DNA of 64,000 nucleotides from Furcasterigmium furcatum (lineage: Eukaryota; Ascomycota; Sordariomycetes; Glomerellales; Plectosphaerellaceae). The translations under genes and the position numbers were made by a program. Positions 35,701-47,376 of the stretch are shown here, in pieces (within the stretch, counting starts at the first letter, position 1; each line of letters opens with the position of its first letter). Under the pieces are notes generated by a model. The model made no database searches, was not told the origin of the DNA, and was given only the letters and a program-made list of their open reading frames with translations. The stretch covers positions 2,174,934 to 2,238,933 of the forward strand of contig BCIA01000001.1 of NCBI GenBank assembly GCA_001599815.1, read 5' to 3'.

Positions 35701-37193
35701 ATGTGATGGACAACCAGCTGACAGAGTGAGTGCCCCTAATTCCACGCTGCGCAAGTTGTGACAACTAACGAATTGGTAGCGCCATGCGAATGTACGCCAT
35801 CACCCTCGGCATGATCGTCGCCGTCTTCGCCCTCATCATCGCCTTCTTCCACTGGTTCGCCATCGCCCTCGTACCGCTCGTCGCCCTCTTCATCTTCGCT
35901 GCCGCCTACTACCGTGCCTCGGCCCGCGAGATCAAGCGCTTCGAATCCGTCCTCCGCTCGACCGTCTATGCGCGGTTCTCCGAGGGACTCACCGGTGTCG
36001 CCAGCATCCGCGCCTACGATCTCAAGACCCATTTCATCGACGATCTGCGCAAGGCCATTGACGAGATGAACGGTGCCTACTACCTCACCTTCTCCAACCA
36101 GCGCTGGCTCTCCACGCGCCTCGACTTCATCGGAAACCTTCTGGTCTTCATTGTCGGCATTCTCGTCGTCACTTCCCGCTTCAGCGTGTCCCCCAGCATC
36201 GGTGGACTGGTCCTTAGCTACATCCTCGGCACGGTCCAGATGATTCAGTTCACCGTTCGGCAGCTTGCAGAGGTTGAGAACGGCATGAACGCCGTCGAAC
36301 GCCTGCAATACTACGGCACGCAGCTTGAGGAGGAAGCCCCCCTGAAGACCATCGACGTCCGGCCCTCGTGGCCTGAAAAGGGCGAGATCATTTTTGACAA
36401 TGTCGAAATGCGCTACCGCGCAGAGCTCCCCCTTGTACTTTCGGGAATGACCATGCACGTCGCCGGTGGCGAGCGGATCGGCATCGTCGGCCGCACTGGC
36501 GCCGGAAAGTCCTCGATCATGGCGACCCTTTTCCGCCTCGTCGAGGTGTCCGGGGGCCGCATTACCATCGACGGCCTCGATATCTCGACGATCGGACTGC
36601 AGGACCTCCGCTCCCGTATGGCCATCATTCCGCAGGACCCGACGCTGTTCCGCGGCACAATTCGGTCAAACCTTGATCCGTTCGGGGAGCACACCGATCT
36701 CGAGCTGTGGTCGGCCTTGCGTCAGGCGGATCTCGTGCCCTCCGGGTCCTCGGGGCCCGAGGACCGCGATTCGGGGAGGATACACCTCGACAGCGCCGTC
36801 GAGGAAGACGGGTTGAACTTCTCCCTCGGGCAAAGGCAGCTCATGGCGCTCGCTCGTGCCTTGGTGCGCGGGTCGAGGATCATTGTCTGCGATGAGGCGA
36901 CGAGCTCCGTGGACATGGAGACGGATGACAAGATCCAGAAGACCATCGCCACGGGTTTCAGGGGGCGGACGCTGCTGTGCATTGCCCATCGGCTGAGGAC
37001 GATTATCGGGTACGACCGGATCTGCGTCATGGACAAGGGGCAGATCGCGGAACTGGGGACGCCGTTGGAGCTGTGGCAGATGGAGGGAGGAATCTTCAGA
37101 AGCATGTGTGACCGGAGTGGCATCCGGGCAGAGGATATCAGGGGAGCGGAGATAGAGATGAGTGGCGAGGGGAGTGAGAAAAAGGAGGAGTAA
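32757..37193 (+). CDS. YOR1: ABCC-type multidrug transporter, Yor1-like
   Basis: Exons are 32757..35725 and 35780..37193 (54-nt intron, CTAAC branch site), giving 1,460 residues. The order is a cytosolic N-tail of about 115 residues, TMD1, NBD1, a linker, TMD2 and NBD2, with no MRP-type TMD0. NBD1 has Walker A GTVGCGKSS (631-639) and signature ISGGQ (721-725). Its Walker B ends in DD rather than DE, the usual degenerate first site of ABCC proteins. NBD2 has GRTGAGKS (1227-1234), signature FSLGQRQ and a catalytic CDEATSSVD. Yor1 exports oligomycin, organic anions and phospholipids at the plasma membrane. A Gly/Lys/Asp-rich insert (about residues 284-323) interrupts a cytosolic loop of TMD1. 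The substrate cannot be deduced from sequence. Confidence 0.92.
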
Positions 37194-37671
37194 AAGGGGT
37201 AGGTAATAACATTGGACATGTAATCATTGGCCTGGGTGCATGTGGCATTTGGCGTTCAGGACATTCAGCACGAACATTGGGTCGAATAGATACAAAACGG
37301 AGCACAGGCCAGCGGTGTCTGTTTGTAATAGCTGGCAAACAACTTACTTGCTGTGTCTGTTGGACTGTCTCAACGTCATCATCCTCGTAATCGAGACTAA
37401 CGAGTAATCCTGGGGTGAAATGTTTTGACTGAAGCACATATCAGCTAGCACAGGTCTAGCTAGGTGTAGCCACCTAATCAGAGCGTAGTAGATCGTGGAT
37501 GGAACCATGGACTGAATTGTCGAGATTGATTCGCCTTTTACTTTTCGCCGAGTCAATCACAGCTTCCATCCATCGGGGGCAGCCTCAATCAGGCGCCGCC
37601 GGAAATATGTGTTCAGAAAGTTAAGAGTGCTTTCAGTCAAAACGGAGGTGAAAAAGGTCCTATCTCTGTGT
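37194..37671. other. Intergenic region between convergent genes
   Basis: About 480 bases between the stop codons of the ABC transporter and the NLR-like gene. No coding or repeat signal was found. Confidence 0.6.
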
Positions 37672-40600
37672 TCAGGTAACCAAAATGCTCCGAGACTCAT
37701 GTCCCCCCTGGCTCCCCGTCCCGTCGAGGAACTCTTTCGAGAAGCGAAGACACAGGAATGGCCCCCGCCTATGGCCGATCAAAAGTGTCGTGCCGACCGC
37801 ATCCCACTCCGCGCTCCGATACTCGAGGGGCAGCCACAGCAACCGCTGCCCCTTCCACAGGATCCAGGCCCCGTCTTCACTCACGCACAGATCCGGGCGT
37901 CCACACTGCTGGTGATGGTCAGAATGGGAACATGGCCTCAAGAACTGGCCGCTGAATGCCTCCCACACCTTTGAAACCTGTCGAACCCTCTCAACGTCCC
38001 ACACGCCGAAGATGGTGGGGATAAACGTGGTGTGGAGGGATCGGCCTGGCCACGAGAGGCAGGCCTCATGGAGCTCAACTGCGCCGTCGAAACGCCCGGA
38101 AATGGTGTCCCGCAGGTGTACAGTATCATCCTCACACATCGAAATCACCCGGGTGCCATCTGAGATGAACCCGATCCCCACGATGAACAACTCTGGGTCA
38201 TCGGGAGTGGCCGTCGTTGGAATGTCCCCGTGGTGTGCCTCCCACTTCAACTCCCATTTCTTGAGAGGGCTCAATCTCCACATCTTGATCTTTGACCGCA
38301 AGGCCATGGCGAGGGAATTGCCGTCTGGCGAGAAGGCCACAAAGCCATGTTCTTTTGGGCCTGCCAGGATCTCTTCTGTGCCCCGGCTCACGTCTTGAAG
38401 CACAATCTTGTTCGAGTCGAACGTCGCGCCCGACATCATCAGCCGTTCGACCAGCACGATGTAGTCCAAAGTGGGTGATGTTGCCAGAACTTTTCCCGGA
38501 AGGATGTCTCCATATGCCAGTCTAGTCGTCTGGCGAAGTCTGAATATATCCAGTTCCCACATCTCAACTCTGTCGCCGATCATTGACAAGGCGCGCTTCT
38601 GATCGGACGAAATCAGCGGCCAGGTCTTATTTGTCTCGCCATCTTCCTGTTCGCTTGAAGCAAAGTCGAGGTGTCGAACGTCCCAAACCTTGATCATGCC
38701 GTCGCCGGAGCAGGAAGCGAGCGCGCAGCCGTCAGATGAGAAGGCGGCTGACCTGATGGTATTGTTGTGGTAACCTAAGAATCGCTTGCGATATGTCACG
38801 AGGTCGACTATGCTGAGTTTGCTGCCGTCGATGGTAGCAAGTATTGGCATGCCGGACGCAACGGCCAAGACCTCCGACTTCGATGTCAATACCGTCTGAG
38901 CCGACCAGCCTGATGCAGGGTCCCACGTTTTGATCATATCGAGGCAGCACGAGACGAACTTCCCTGATTTGGTAAAGGACATTGCAGTCACACAAGACGC
39001 GTGACCTCCGAGTGTCCGTACGCACTGGCCGGTGGTGACGTCCCAAATCTTTATTGTTCCGGAGCTTAGCCCAGCAAGGATTTGCGTGCTGTCCCGCGAA
39101 AAAGCCAGAGACCAGACGGAATGTACGCGGACTTCGAATATCCTTGGTGACTGATCAGAATTGACAGCCCAGACTTCGACGCCTGGCTTGTAGTTGCAAG
39201 CTGTTGCAAGGAGCTGGGCGTCTGGCGAAAAGACCAGGGAAGAACCGAGACTCTTTCGACCCCTGAAGGCTCGCAGCGCCTTGAAGGTCCTGAGGTCCCA
39301 TATCTTGGTGTTCCCTGGCCATGCGTATGATGCCAGCAGGTTGCCGTCGGGTGAGAAAGCAACCGCACCGACATGATGCTTGTGGCCTTCCCAGGATCGA
39401 CGACACTGCCCACTTGCCGTATCCCAGATCTTGATGAGCCCATTGCCTGACGCGGATGCGATTGTTTGGCCATCAGGAGAAAGGTCAACTCTCCCAACGT
39501 GGCCTTCTATGGTCTGGAGGCAGCGGCTCCATTCTCGTTCCATGGCCGGGAATACCGAAACGAACGCTGGTGCGTCGCTCGAGAACATATTCCTAACGAC
39601 GCTGTCCGACGGACTAAATAACAACCCGGAGCAGTAGAGCTGGCGCGGGTCGAGTGTGATGCCATTCATGTGGTACCTTGAAAATCTCCAAGCGTCGTAC
39701 ACAAGGTCCCGTAGCTGCTCAGTGCTCACCCGGGCTGGGGCGGTGTTCTGTGCAGATGCTCCGAAAATGCCAGATACGCGCTGACGAAAGCCCTTCCTCT
39801 TGACCTGCATGGGAATTGGAGCTTCTATGGGCAACAATTCGATCTGATTCACCAGCGATTCGAGACTCCAGATCGCCAGATATGTGGACTCGAACAGGGC
39901 AAGAGCCTCGAGCCAATGCAGAATGTGCTGCTGGAAGAAGAGATGAACGGGCCCGTCTTCTCGAAGGCACTCGTGAGCTCTCGTTGGGTCCGTCCAAGTC
40001 CCGAATTGAAGATGAGCAATCCAATATAAACAGGCATATTGAATTGTGTGGAGAGGATGATGTTCTGGGATCGCGATGATAGGGGTTGGAGAAGGTGGCC
40101 ATGGTAGATCGAGCATGTTTCTTCGTAGGAAGTCCGGCATGGCCTCCAACGAGAGAAAAGCGATCCTGAGGTGCTCGTCTTCCTTGCTTTGCGAGTAGAT
40201 GCCCGGGTGATTCTCCTCGAGGAAGTCCTTGGCTGACTGGTGAACGAAGCGGACAACTCCCGCTTCGACCGTCAATAGGGAGCGACAAAATCCAATAGCA
40301 CCCTCGAGAACTGTCAATTCCCGGGGAAGCCCTGTTGGCCATTCAACGAGCAGCAGCATTTCTGCCAGGCTCAGGGGTCGGTAAACCACCAGTGTGAGAG
40401 CAAGGATCCTGTGGCTCAGATCGTTGTATGTCGGCGACGAAGGATCCAACACCAGCCTGGCAATGCGGTGATATAGGGAATTCAACCCTGGCGGGAACGT
40501 TTGGAGCTGTCTCAGAGCCTGGCTTTCAAGCACAGGTCGACTCGCAAACTCCTGGCAGACCAGTGCCACCCACAGAAACGTGCCTTGGGCGTTTGTGCTC

Positions 40601-42128
40601 AGGTAGTGTTCCATCGCATCTCTGACCGCAGTCTTGTAGGTTCTCCCGAGTTGGTTGACCTTGTACTTGGTGAAGCATTCGACGGCCGCCGTTATTGCGT
40701 TGGAACTCGCCTCCAGGGAAACCGTAGTCAGGGGGTTCCCCTGGCAGACGTAGTTCAACCCAAGCTCGACCGCTGCTCCGGGCCGACTTGATACGAGAAC
40801 CTTTACCTGCGGCGCAGAGATCTGAAGAATGAGCCGAAGCAGCTCGTCGAGGCCTTCAACGCACTCGTCGAGGGCATCCACAACGATGTATGTTTCTTGA
40901 AGATGTGGATCTTCAAGTGTTTCGGCAAACATCTTGGACAAGGCGTCCCAACTGTTGATATCGAGAGAGAACCCGAGATCCGTGTCGTCGTATTTCCGGC
41001 GTAGATGTGGTTGTGTCACAAATAAAAGTGCCACCAGACCCCGAAGAACCGCTATTGACGTGCTGAGCCGCTTGTCGGTTGCTTGGCAGAAGAAATAGGC
41101 GACTTTCGCTGGCGGGGAGGCATGTAGCTCGTCGATGATGCCACAGAGGAGCATGGTCTTCCCCTTCCCAGGATCTCCGGTGATCCAGAGAAGGCGGCTC
41201 TCATTCCCGTCGCGCCATTTCTTGAAGTCGGCATGGCCGAGAATCCACTGGTAACACTCTCTGAGGGGGCCGCCATGCCCGGCCTTTTGCCGTTGAATGC
41301 GATGCTTCTCGGTCTCGGGGTTAACCTGCCCAGGGGCGAAGAGTTCTCGGAGAAAATGGTGCTCCGTCCCGCCTTTTACGTCTCATCAGCGTGCACATTC
41401 GGGAATGAGATGAATGACGAGAGCTGATAATAAATTCTACCTCGGAAGTCTAGTTTTGCCAGGGGTCAAGGAGAGCCCTTACCGATGTTGATGGTCTGCG
41501 CTGAGTATTTGCCGGCATAGAAAGAGTGGCTGCTGCCCCCGCTCACGACATTCTGGTTCCCAAAGGCACCGGCTGCGACGTTCTGGGTTGCGTGTACCGA
41601 GTTGCCCTCCTCCAGGTCCGAGTCCTCGAGAGACTGCTCGACTTGCCGCAGGTCCTCAATGGCCTTCTTGATCTCTTCCATGTCGTCCTGGGTGGCGGAC
41701 CTGAAGACCTCCTGCCATGCCAGCTTTTCAATATCCTCCATGATGTCGGTCATGAGCGTCTCGACCCGGCGTGCCTTGGATGCGCGTGCCGCATCGCGGT
41801 ACCAGCCTCGGACCCTCTGCCAGACCTCGGCAGCATCTTGATCCTCCTTGCACTTCGACTCGATAGCTTCGAAGATTTGCTGCAAATCCTTCGCCTTGGC
41901 CTCGCATGACTTGAGGATACTGATGATGGCCGTGCGCTGGCGCTCGGTCAGCGGCGTTGCGTCCAGGCGTTCCTGAGCATCGTGAAGGAGCTTTTCGGCG
42001 AGAGGCAGCCGCTCTTGGACTTTTATAAACGCTGCCGGGAGATCCTTGATCTTGCCAATAGTTTCGTAGGTAGCGTTCACGGCCCCGAGGATGGCAAGGG
42101 CCGAGGTGATGATGGTGACGGGATCCAT
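37672..42128 (-). CDS. NACHT-WD40 NLR-like receptor with SesA-like N-domain
   Basis: Exons are 42128..41483 and 41372..37672 (110-nt intron), giving 1,448 residues. Residues 1-170 form a helical domain like the SesA-type N-terminal domain of fungal STAND proteins. Residues 181-216 are rich in Gly/Asn/Gln/Ser and end TINIG, resembling the sigma amyloid motif found between such domains and NACHT. The NACHT has Walker A GDPGKGKT (281-288), Walker B VVDALDE, then LVSSRP. The C-terminal part is a WD40 propeller with degenerate, non-homogenised repeats (for example DLSPDGQTIASASGNG, IKIWD). This architecture is that of fungal NLR-like proteins (HET-E/NWD families) acting in non-self recognition or programmed cell death. 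The ligand and effector partner are unknown. It lies head to head with the SEC2-like gene. Confidence 0.9.
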
Positions 42129-43247
42129 CTCCCCGAGGTCAACGTTCCGTTGAGCGGACAGCTCAGTTGTCTGAGGCCCGACGCGACCCAGACGAGAAGG
42201 GGCCGTACGGCTCTACTTATCAGAGCAGCTGAATTCAGGCTGAGCCCCAGGCGTCATAAGTAGGCAGACCAATTACCTCGCGAGCGCTTGCATCGCCAAT
42301 CCGAGGGCCGACGGAATCAGCCACACTGGACATTATCGATGACTGCATCTTAGCGTGATGAGAAATCGGGGTCGCCCGGAGCCTTGCCCGAGCGACACTG
42401 GTGGGACTGGCACATAGTGGCACGGCGTTGCAGCTTTGGTGATCGTGGATAATCGAGCTGGTGTTGTAGGAAGGAGAATCCAATTCCTGACATGCTGAGG
42501 TGCAAGAGTGACAGATGAACAGCAGCCGACCTCAGCCACCAATCAGTTGGGCAGGAGCTCTCCCGTCGAATCTGATGAATGGATGGAGTTGTAACTATCC
42601 GAGTCGAATTTCTTCGAGTCAAACAGGGAGAAGGATGTGATGTGTTCTGCTCGGGGCCGCCCTCTCGGGACAACCACATCGACCAGTAGACTAGGTGCAC
42701 AGTTCAGATCGAGCCTCGGATATTCAGATGACCTCTCTCAAGCTCAAGAAATCGACATGGCATCTCTCTTGAATTTAAGAAATTGACATGCCCTCTCGAT
42801 TTTGAGAACTCGAGATGCCCTCTATCTCAATTGAAGAGAATCCAAGGGCAACATGGCTGAACAGGCCATGCATCTGGACCCTCCACTCATAACCGGCAGC
42901 GAGTCTAGGCCCCTTTAGCGCCTGCCCCAGCTCCTGGACAGGCATTCCCTGGCAGGCGAATCACGTCGCGACCCCGCCACCAGGAATATCCCCGAGCCGC
43001 ATGCATGCGACACCAGCCTTCACAACGCTTTCGGCCGCTGCCAATGCCACTGCCACACTGCCACCCGGGCCAACAAGTCTAAAATAGATGGCCGGCAACA
43101 TGAAGGAATAAAAATGTTTCCCTGCCCAGCGCTTGCGACGTCACTGCCGCCTCTCAAATACACGCCCAACGTCTGACAGACAAATCGCCGCCAGCACCGC
43201 GTCACGTCGGCATCACGAGATCCTCATCCACCGCGCTGACCCCCATC
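42129..43247. promoter_or_regulatory. Divergent promoter region, NLR-like gene / SEC2
   Basis: 1.1 kb between divergent start codons. It contains the tandem imperfect repeats at 42728-42841. No gene was seen; short minus-strand frames at 42235-42700 look like chance frames. Confidence 0.55.
42728..42841. repeat. Four imperfect 27-31-bp tandem repeats
   Basis: Four consecutive units start at 42728, 42757, 42788 and 42815, each opening with ATG followed by a CTCT block, then an A/T-rich core and GAA. Units 1 and 2 end in AAGAAATYGAC. The cores are near-palindromic (CTTGAATTTAAG in unit 2, TCAATTGA in unit 4). The array lies about 600 bp upstream of the NLR-like start and about 400 bp upstream of SEC2. 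It could be a factor-binding array or a neutral minisatellite. Confidence 0.7.
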
Positions 43248-44225
43248 ATGACCTCGACCGTCACAATGACAACGACAGCGCCGTTACCGACCCTCTCCCT
43301 CTCGACAGACCGGGACCCTCCCCTCCCAGCACATTGCTGCCCGAGCTGCGGCCTCGACCTCCCGCCCACCACGACCTCCTCCATCTACACCGGCAAGATC
43401 GAAGGCGAAGACGCCGCCCGCTCCCTCCTCGAAGCCCAGGCCCGCATCGCCGACCTCGAGGCCCAGGTCCGCCTCCTCAACCAGAAGGCCTCCGCCGCCA
43501 TCGACCGATGGGCCGACTACGAGGACGAGCTCGCCCTCCTGCGACAGCAAGTCGCCGGGCGCGCGCAGTCCGAGCCTCCCCGGCAACAAGAACTGCAGAC
43601 GCCCACCCGGCCGCAGACGGCGTCGGCGGCGCCGCCCTCGCCCTCGCCGACGCGCTCGTCGTTCCTGCCCTCCTCCGCAGGGGGCGTCGCGAACCGCCTC
43701 TCCGCCCTGCTGTCGCGAAAGTCGCAGCCGAACCTGCGGCCACAGTCTTCCGTGCAGGGGTCTCCTTCGACGCCGAATCTCGTGCTGCCGACAGAAGGAT
43801 CGCCCGCCGCGGATGAGCCGCCCTTGTCGCCCGGGGGCTCCGAGGCACAGCACCCGCTGAATGCGCATGCGGACCTTTTATCTGCGCTGCGGCATGAGCA
43901 AAAACTCCGTGTCGCGGCAGAGTCACGCCTGAGCACGACGAGCAAGGAGGTCGAGGAGCTGAGCGTCAGCCTGTTTGAGCAGGCGAACGAGATGGTGGCG
44001 ACGGAACGGAGAGCGAGGGCGAAGCTTGAAGAGAGGGTCGAGGTGTTGGAGAAGCGGGATGTGGACAAGAAGCGAAGGCTGGAGAGGCTGGAGGGAGCCA
44101 TGGGACGGATCGAGCGGGTGAGAGCACTGCTGGGCGAAGAGAGGACGAGGAGGGATAGCCAGGCTTCTTCCACAGATGGTGCTGTGGAAGACGAAGAAGG
44201 CCGGCCGAAAGAAACTGGGGCTTGA
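43248..44225 (+). CDS. Sec2-like Rab guanine-nucleotide exchange factor
   Basis: Intronless, 325 residues. A short Cys motif (HCCPSCG, residues 29-35) precedes a first coiled coil (about 55-105). A Ser/Pro-rich disordered stretch (105-200) comes next, then a second long coiled coil (205-300). SLFEQANEMV at 241-250 is the signature of the Sec2/Rabin8 GEF domain. In yeast this domain activates the Rab Sec4 on secretory vesicles and is needed for polarised exocytosis. The protein is shorter than yeast Sec2 (759 residues) and lacks its C-terminal regulatory part, as seen in many filamentous fungal homologs. The assignment rests on the coiled-coil signature, so a Sec2-domain paralog rather than the main exocytic GEF remains possible. 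Confidence 0.82.
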   Translation: MTSTVTMTTTAPLPTLSLSTDRDPPLPAHCCPSCGLDLPPTTTSSIYTGKIEGEDAARSLLEAQARIADLEAQVRLLNQKASAAIDRWADYEDELALLRQQVAGRAQSEPPRQQELQTPTRPQTASAAPPSPSPTRSSFLPSSAGGVANRLSALLSRKSQPNLRPQSSVQGSPSTPNLVLPTEGSPAADEPPLSPGGSEAQHPLNAHADLLSALRHEQKLRVAAESRLSTTSKEVEELSVSLFEQANEMVATERRARAKLEERVEVLEKRDVDKKRRLERLEGAMGRIERVRALLGEERTRRDSQASSTDGAVEDEEGRPKETGA

Positions 44226-45037
44226 TGATTCACGACGGTTATGATGAGTATGGCATTGGGAACGATTTGTGGTAATGGGAGGTCATGGGCTGGATGGGTC
44301 GGGATATTGGACAGCAAGGGACATCATCGCATCAAGCTGGATTCATCAACAGGTAGCATAGCCGGAGTTCTTCATCATATGGCACGCAACTTTCTCTTCG
44401 AGCTTGTCGAGCCTTTACTCGCCAGTGGTGTTCAACTCTCATCTAATATTTGAGAAACATCTTTCTCCAGCATAAAGCGGCGGTTGCTGCCTTTCAGGGG
44501 CAAGGGACTGACTGAGTCTGAAGCCCCACAGCGCGCCGTCTCGTCACTCAACGTCGCGGCCCAAATAGCCAGGGTCATACTTGCGCGGGTACATGTCATG
44601 ATTTGATGGGTTTGCCCCAATTTGTTTGTTTATTATTGTGAGCTGCTACCTGCCTCCACCAATGCTGCCGTCATGAGGGCAACGGATCTGGCCGAGACTT
44701 CAAGCTGCCATCACCACCGGAGTGTAATCCTAGTAGCGGCTCGTTGATCGTAGAACATACACCATGTTGGGAAGGCCTGACGTAATGTCGGCTGTCAGAG
44801 CGTTTGGCCCTGCTGGCTGGGTCGTGGTGGATGGAGTCTGAAGGCTGGATAGCAACCAGAAAGATCCTTGGCGTGCTGCCTTTGGCGATTCTCTGATCTC
44901 TGCTGTGAATACGCTGGTGAGCGTCTACTGCAGAAAGTTCGAGGCATGCCGCTTGGGCTGCAGCATGCGAAAACAGGACGCTGTGGTTCATGCGGGGAGC
45001 AGAAGGCCCCTTTCTCTTCGACAAGCCCGTTTCAGCT
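44226..45037. other. Intergenic region between convergent genes
   Basis: About 810 bases between the stops of the SEC2-like gene and CSL4. No supportable gene; small frames on both strands lack known motifs. Confidence 0.55.
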
Positions 45038-45730
45038 TCAATTCGGCTTCGCCACCTTGCGCGGCTCTCCGATACCCGTCTCGGGGTCGCGATACTCCTT
45101 CCAACTGACGGGCACCATGTCGTTGCCTGCCTCGCTCGTCGCCATGATGACGCCGAGTTCGTTGCTCGCAGTGGACAGGTAGTAGTTGGCCTGGTCACCT
45201 AGTGAAATCTGCACATTGTTAGCTTGTTGTTTCTAGAAGAAAGAACGCACAGAGGCAGAACTTACCACAAGCGCCTTGACTACGTCACCTGGCCTGAAAC
45301 TCTCGTAGATCTTGACCTTGTCCTTCTCTGTCGCCCGCACGTCCTGCGATCTGATGACGCCCTGCCACTCCGTCTGCAGCACTGTCTCGCCGACCTGTTG
45401 GATCGACACGATGGCCTGCCGGGGCATCAGGCGCACGACGCGGCAGAGGACGATGTTGCCAACGTCGGGCAGGGCCTCGCGCTTCTTGCCGCTTCCGTGG
45501 CGGGAGACGGAGATGACCGACTTTTCGCCGGAGCTCAGTGCGCTCTGGATCCGCGTGAGGCGTTTTGTGCTGGGTACGCTGGTGGTCTGGGAGCCCGTGG
45601 GGGCGGTGATTGTGACGGCGCCGAGGAGGGAGGATATGACCTGGCCGTCGTGGATGTGTGTGCCTGCCCCAGCATGGTACTTGGATGAGGGCCCGAGGAG
45701 CTGGCCTGGCACGGCGGAGGCTGTTGACAT
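45038..45730 (-). CDS. CSL4: Exosome cap subunit Csl4
   Basis: Exons are 45730..45266 and 45208..45038 (57-nt intron, GTAAGT donor, CTAAC branch, GTGCAG acceptor), giving 211 residues. The N-terminal domain begins AVPGQLLG, an S1-type OB fold follows (residues about 85-170), and the C-terminal zinc-ribbon-like segment contains SLGDQANYYLST, ELGVIMATSEAG and SWKEYRDPETG, diagnostic for Csl4/EXOSC1. Csl4 is one of the three cap proteins that complete the nine-subunit RNA exosome, guiding RNA for 3'-5' decay in nucleus and cytoplasm. The open frame extends upstream of 45730, but the ATG there gives the family-typical start. It shares a 532-bp divergent promoter with ERG2. Confidence 0.95.
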
Positions 45731-46262
45731 GGCGTCGAGGGGCGGTGGTATTCTGGATGTCGTGTGGTTGGTGAAATTACGCTGTGAGAGGTGGTCTGCT
45801 GTTCGTGGTCTTGATATCATGAAAGCTTCACTGAAGCTTCCTCTTGCAGAAAAACAGAGCTTGGGACTGAGTGTGCGATTGAAGTGACCGGCCGCTGGCA
45901 GCTGGTGACAGGCTGGTCGAGCTCGTGTTCGGGTTGAAAAGTGCGGCGACGTTAGCAGCGGGTGGCCGCGGACGCCCACACTCAATGGCACGACCCGGAT
46001 CTCAGAGTACCGACCCGCCAAAGCCGAACCACAGCAGGCGACAGGGGGGATCGACCGACCGCTGATCTCATTTTCAGGGGTCCGTCCCTGTCGCGCCGCG
46101 AAAAAAACATCCCTTTTCCCCAGCTTTGCGACAACCTTCATAACCAGCTCCTGGCCGTTGTGCTTTTGTCGTCAGCAGGTCAATCGGACTCGTCACATTC
46201 CTTCTTACACTTTTATACCATTTCTTTCTTTCTTGGGTCCTCTTTGGAGCACAGTCGCCGCA
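45731..46262. promoter_or_regulatory. Divergent promoter, CSL4 / ERG2
   Basis: 532 bp between divergent start codons. A T/C-rich leader precedes ERG2 (about 46120-46260). No sterol-response element was identified with confidence. Confidence 0.5.
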
Positions 46263-47006
46263 ATGTCTCCCCCGCGCAACAGCAACAGCCTGGGTAGCTG
46301 GGTGATGTTCCTCGGAACCATCCTCGGTGTCATCATGCCCATCTACATCCTCCTCGAGAAGAACCTGGACATGTTCTACATCTTCGACCATGAGGAGCTG
46401 CACTCCCTCTCCCAGCGCGCCATCGCTGCCCACGGCAACGATACCAGGAGCATCACCGAGTTCATCGTCGCCGAGCTCCAGAAGACCCATGGCAACGCCA
46501 TCAACCCCAACGCTGCCACCCACGACGAGTGGATGTTCAACAACGCCGGCGGTGCCATGGGCGCCATGACCCTCATCCACGCCAGTACGTTCTCATTTTG
46601 CCTCCCCGTCCATTAGATACCCCCCTGACTGACTCTGTCAGGCGTCACCGAGTACCTCATCGTCTTCGGCACTACAGTCGGCACCGAGGGCCACACCGGC
46701 CGCCACACCGCTGACGACTACTTCAACATCCTCACCGGAACCCAGTTGGCCTACCTCCCCGGCACCTACGAGCCCGAGGTCTACCCCGCTGGCACCTGCC
46801 ACCACCTCCAGCGCGGCGTCGTCAAGCAGTACAAGATGCCCGAGGGCTGCTTCGCCCTCGAGTACGCCCGCGGCTGGATCCCTCCCATGCTCTTCTTCGG
46901 CTTCGCCGACACCTTTTCGAGCACCCTCGACTTCCCCACGCTCGGCTACACCGTTTGGATCACCGGTAGGGAGATGATTGGCAACCTGCTGCGCCTCAAG
47001 CTGTAA
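46263..47006 (+). CDS. ERG2: C-8 sterol isomerase Erg2
   Basis: Exons are 46263..46584 and 46642..47006 (57-nt intron), giving 228 residues, matching the usual 220-230. An N-terminal membrane helix (WVMFLGTILGVIMPIYILLE) is followed by the ERG2/sigma1-receptor fold. Conserved segments include DEWMFNNAGGAMGAM, VGTEGHTGRH, the acidic ILTGTQLAYLPGTYEPE region and LEYARGWIPPM. Erg2 isomerises fecosterol (delta-8) to episterol (delta-7) in the ER during ergosterol synthesis and is the target of morpholine fungicides. All expected catalytic-pocket acidic residues appear present. Nothing in the gene suggests damage. Confidence 0.97.
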
Positions 47007-47376
47007 GGGGCCGCAGGTGCTACGTGAGGAGGGACGCCCGGGAGGCGGGACTACGTATGGCTGCATGAGACATGCCTGAATAATCTGAGGATAGCTGAGA
47101 GGAGAGTAGCTCCGAGGCTCGCAAAAGCTATTTTAGCTGCGAGCCATATATCCAGTGATAGACTATATTTTTAATGCTTAAAAGTTCACCAAGATCTGCC
47201 ATCTGATATTGATATTGATGAGCACTGTGGCATGCATGTACGACAGTAACAAAATCATCCCGAACAAGGAAATTGACTGAAATCATGATGGGAGGCAACA
47301 GCCTCGGTGGTATCATTTCTATGTACCGGTCTTCGCCCGCAATGCAAGTCCTAAAACGCGTCTGCTCATCTCTCAT
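47007..47376. other. Intergenic region between convergent genes
   Basis: About 370 bases of relatively AT-rich 3' flanking DNA between ERG2 and PUS4. It is expected to hold both poly(A) sites. Confidence 0.6.

Noticed and set aside
41270..41335. Possible second intron in the NLR-like gene (GTTAACC donor)
   Set aside because: Reading straight through stays in frame and gives a family-like linker, so no intron is needed.
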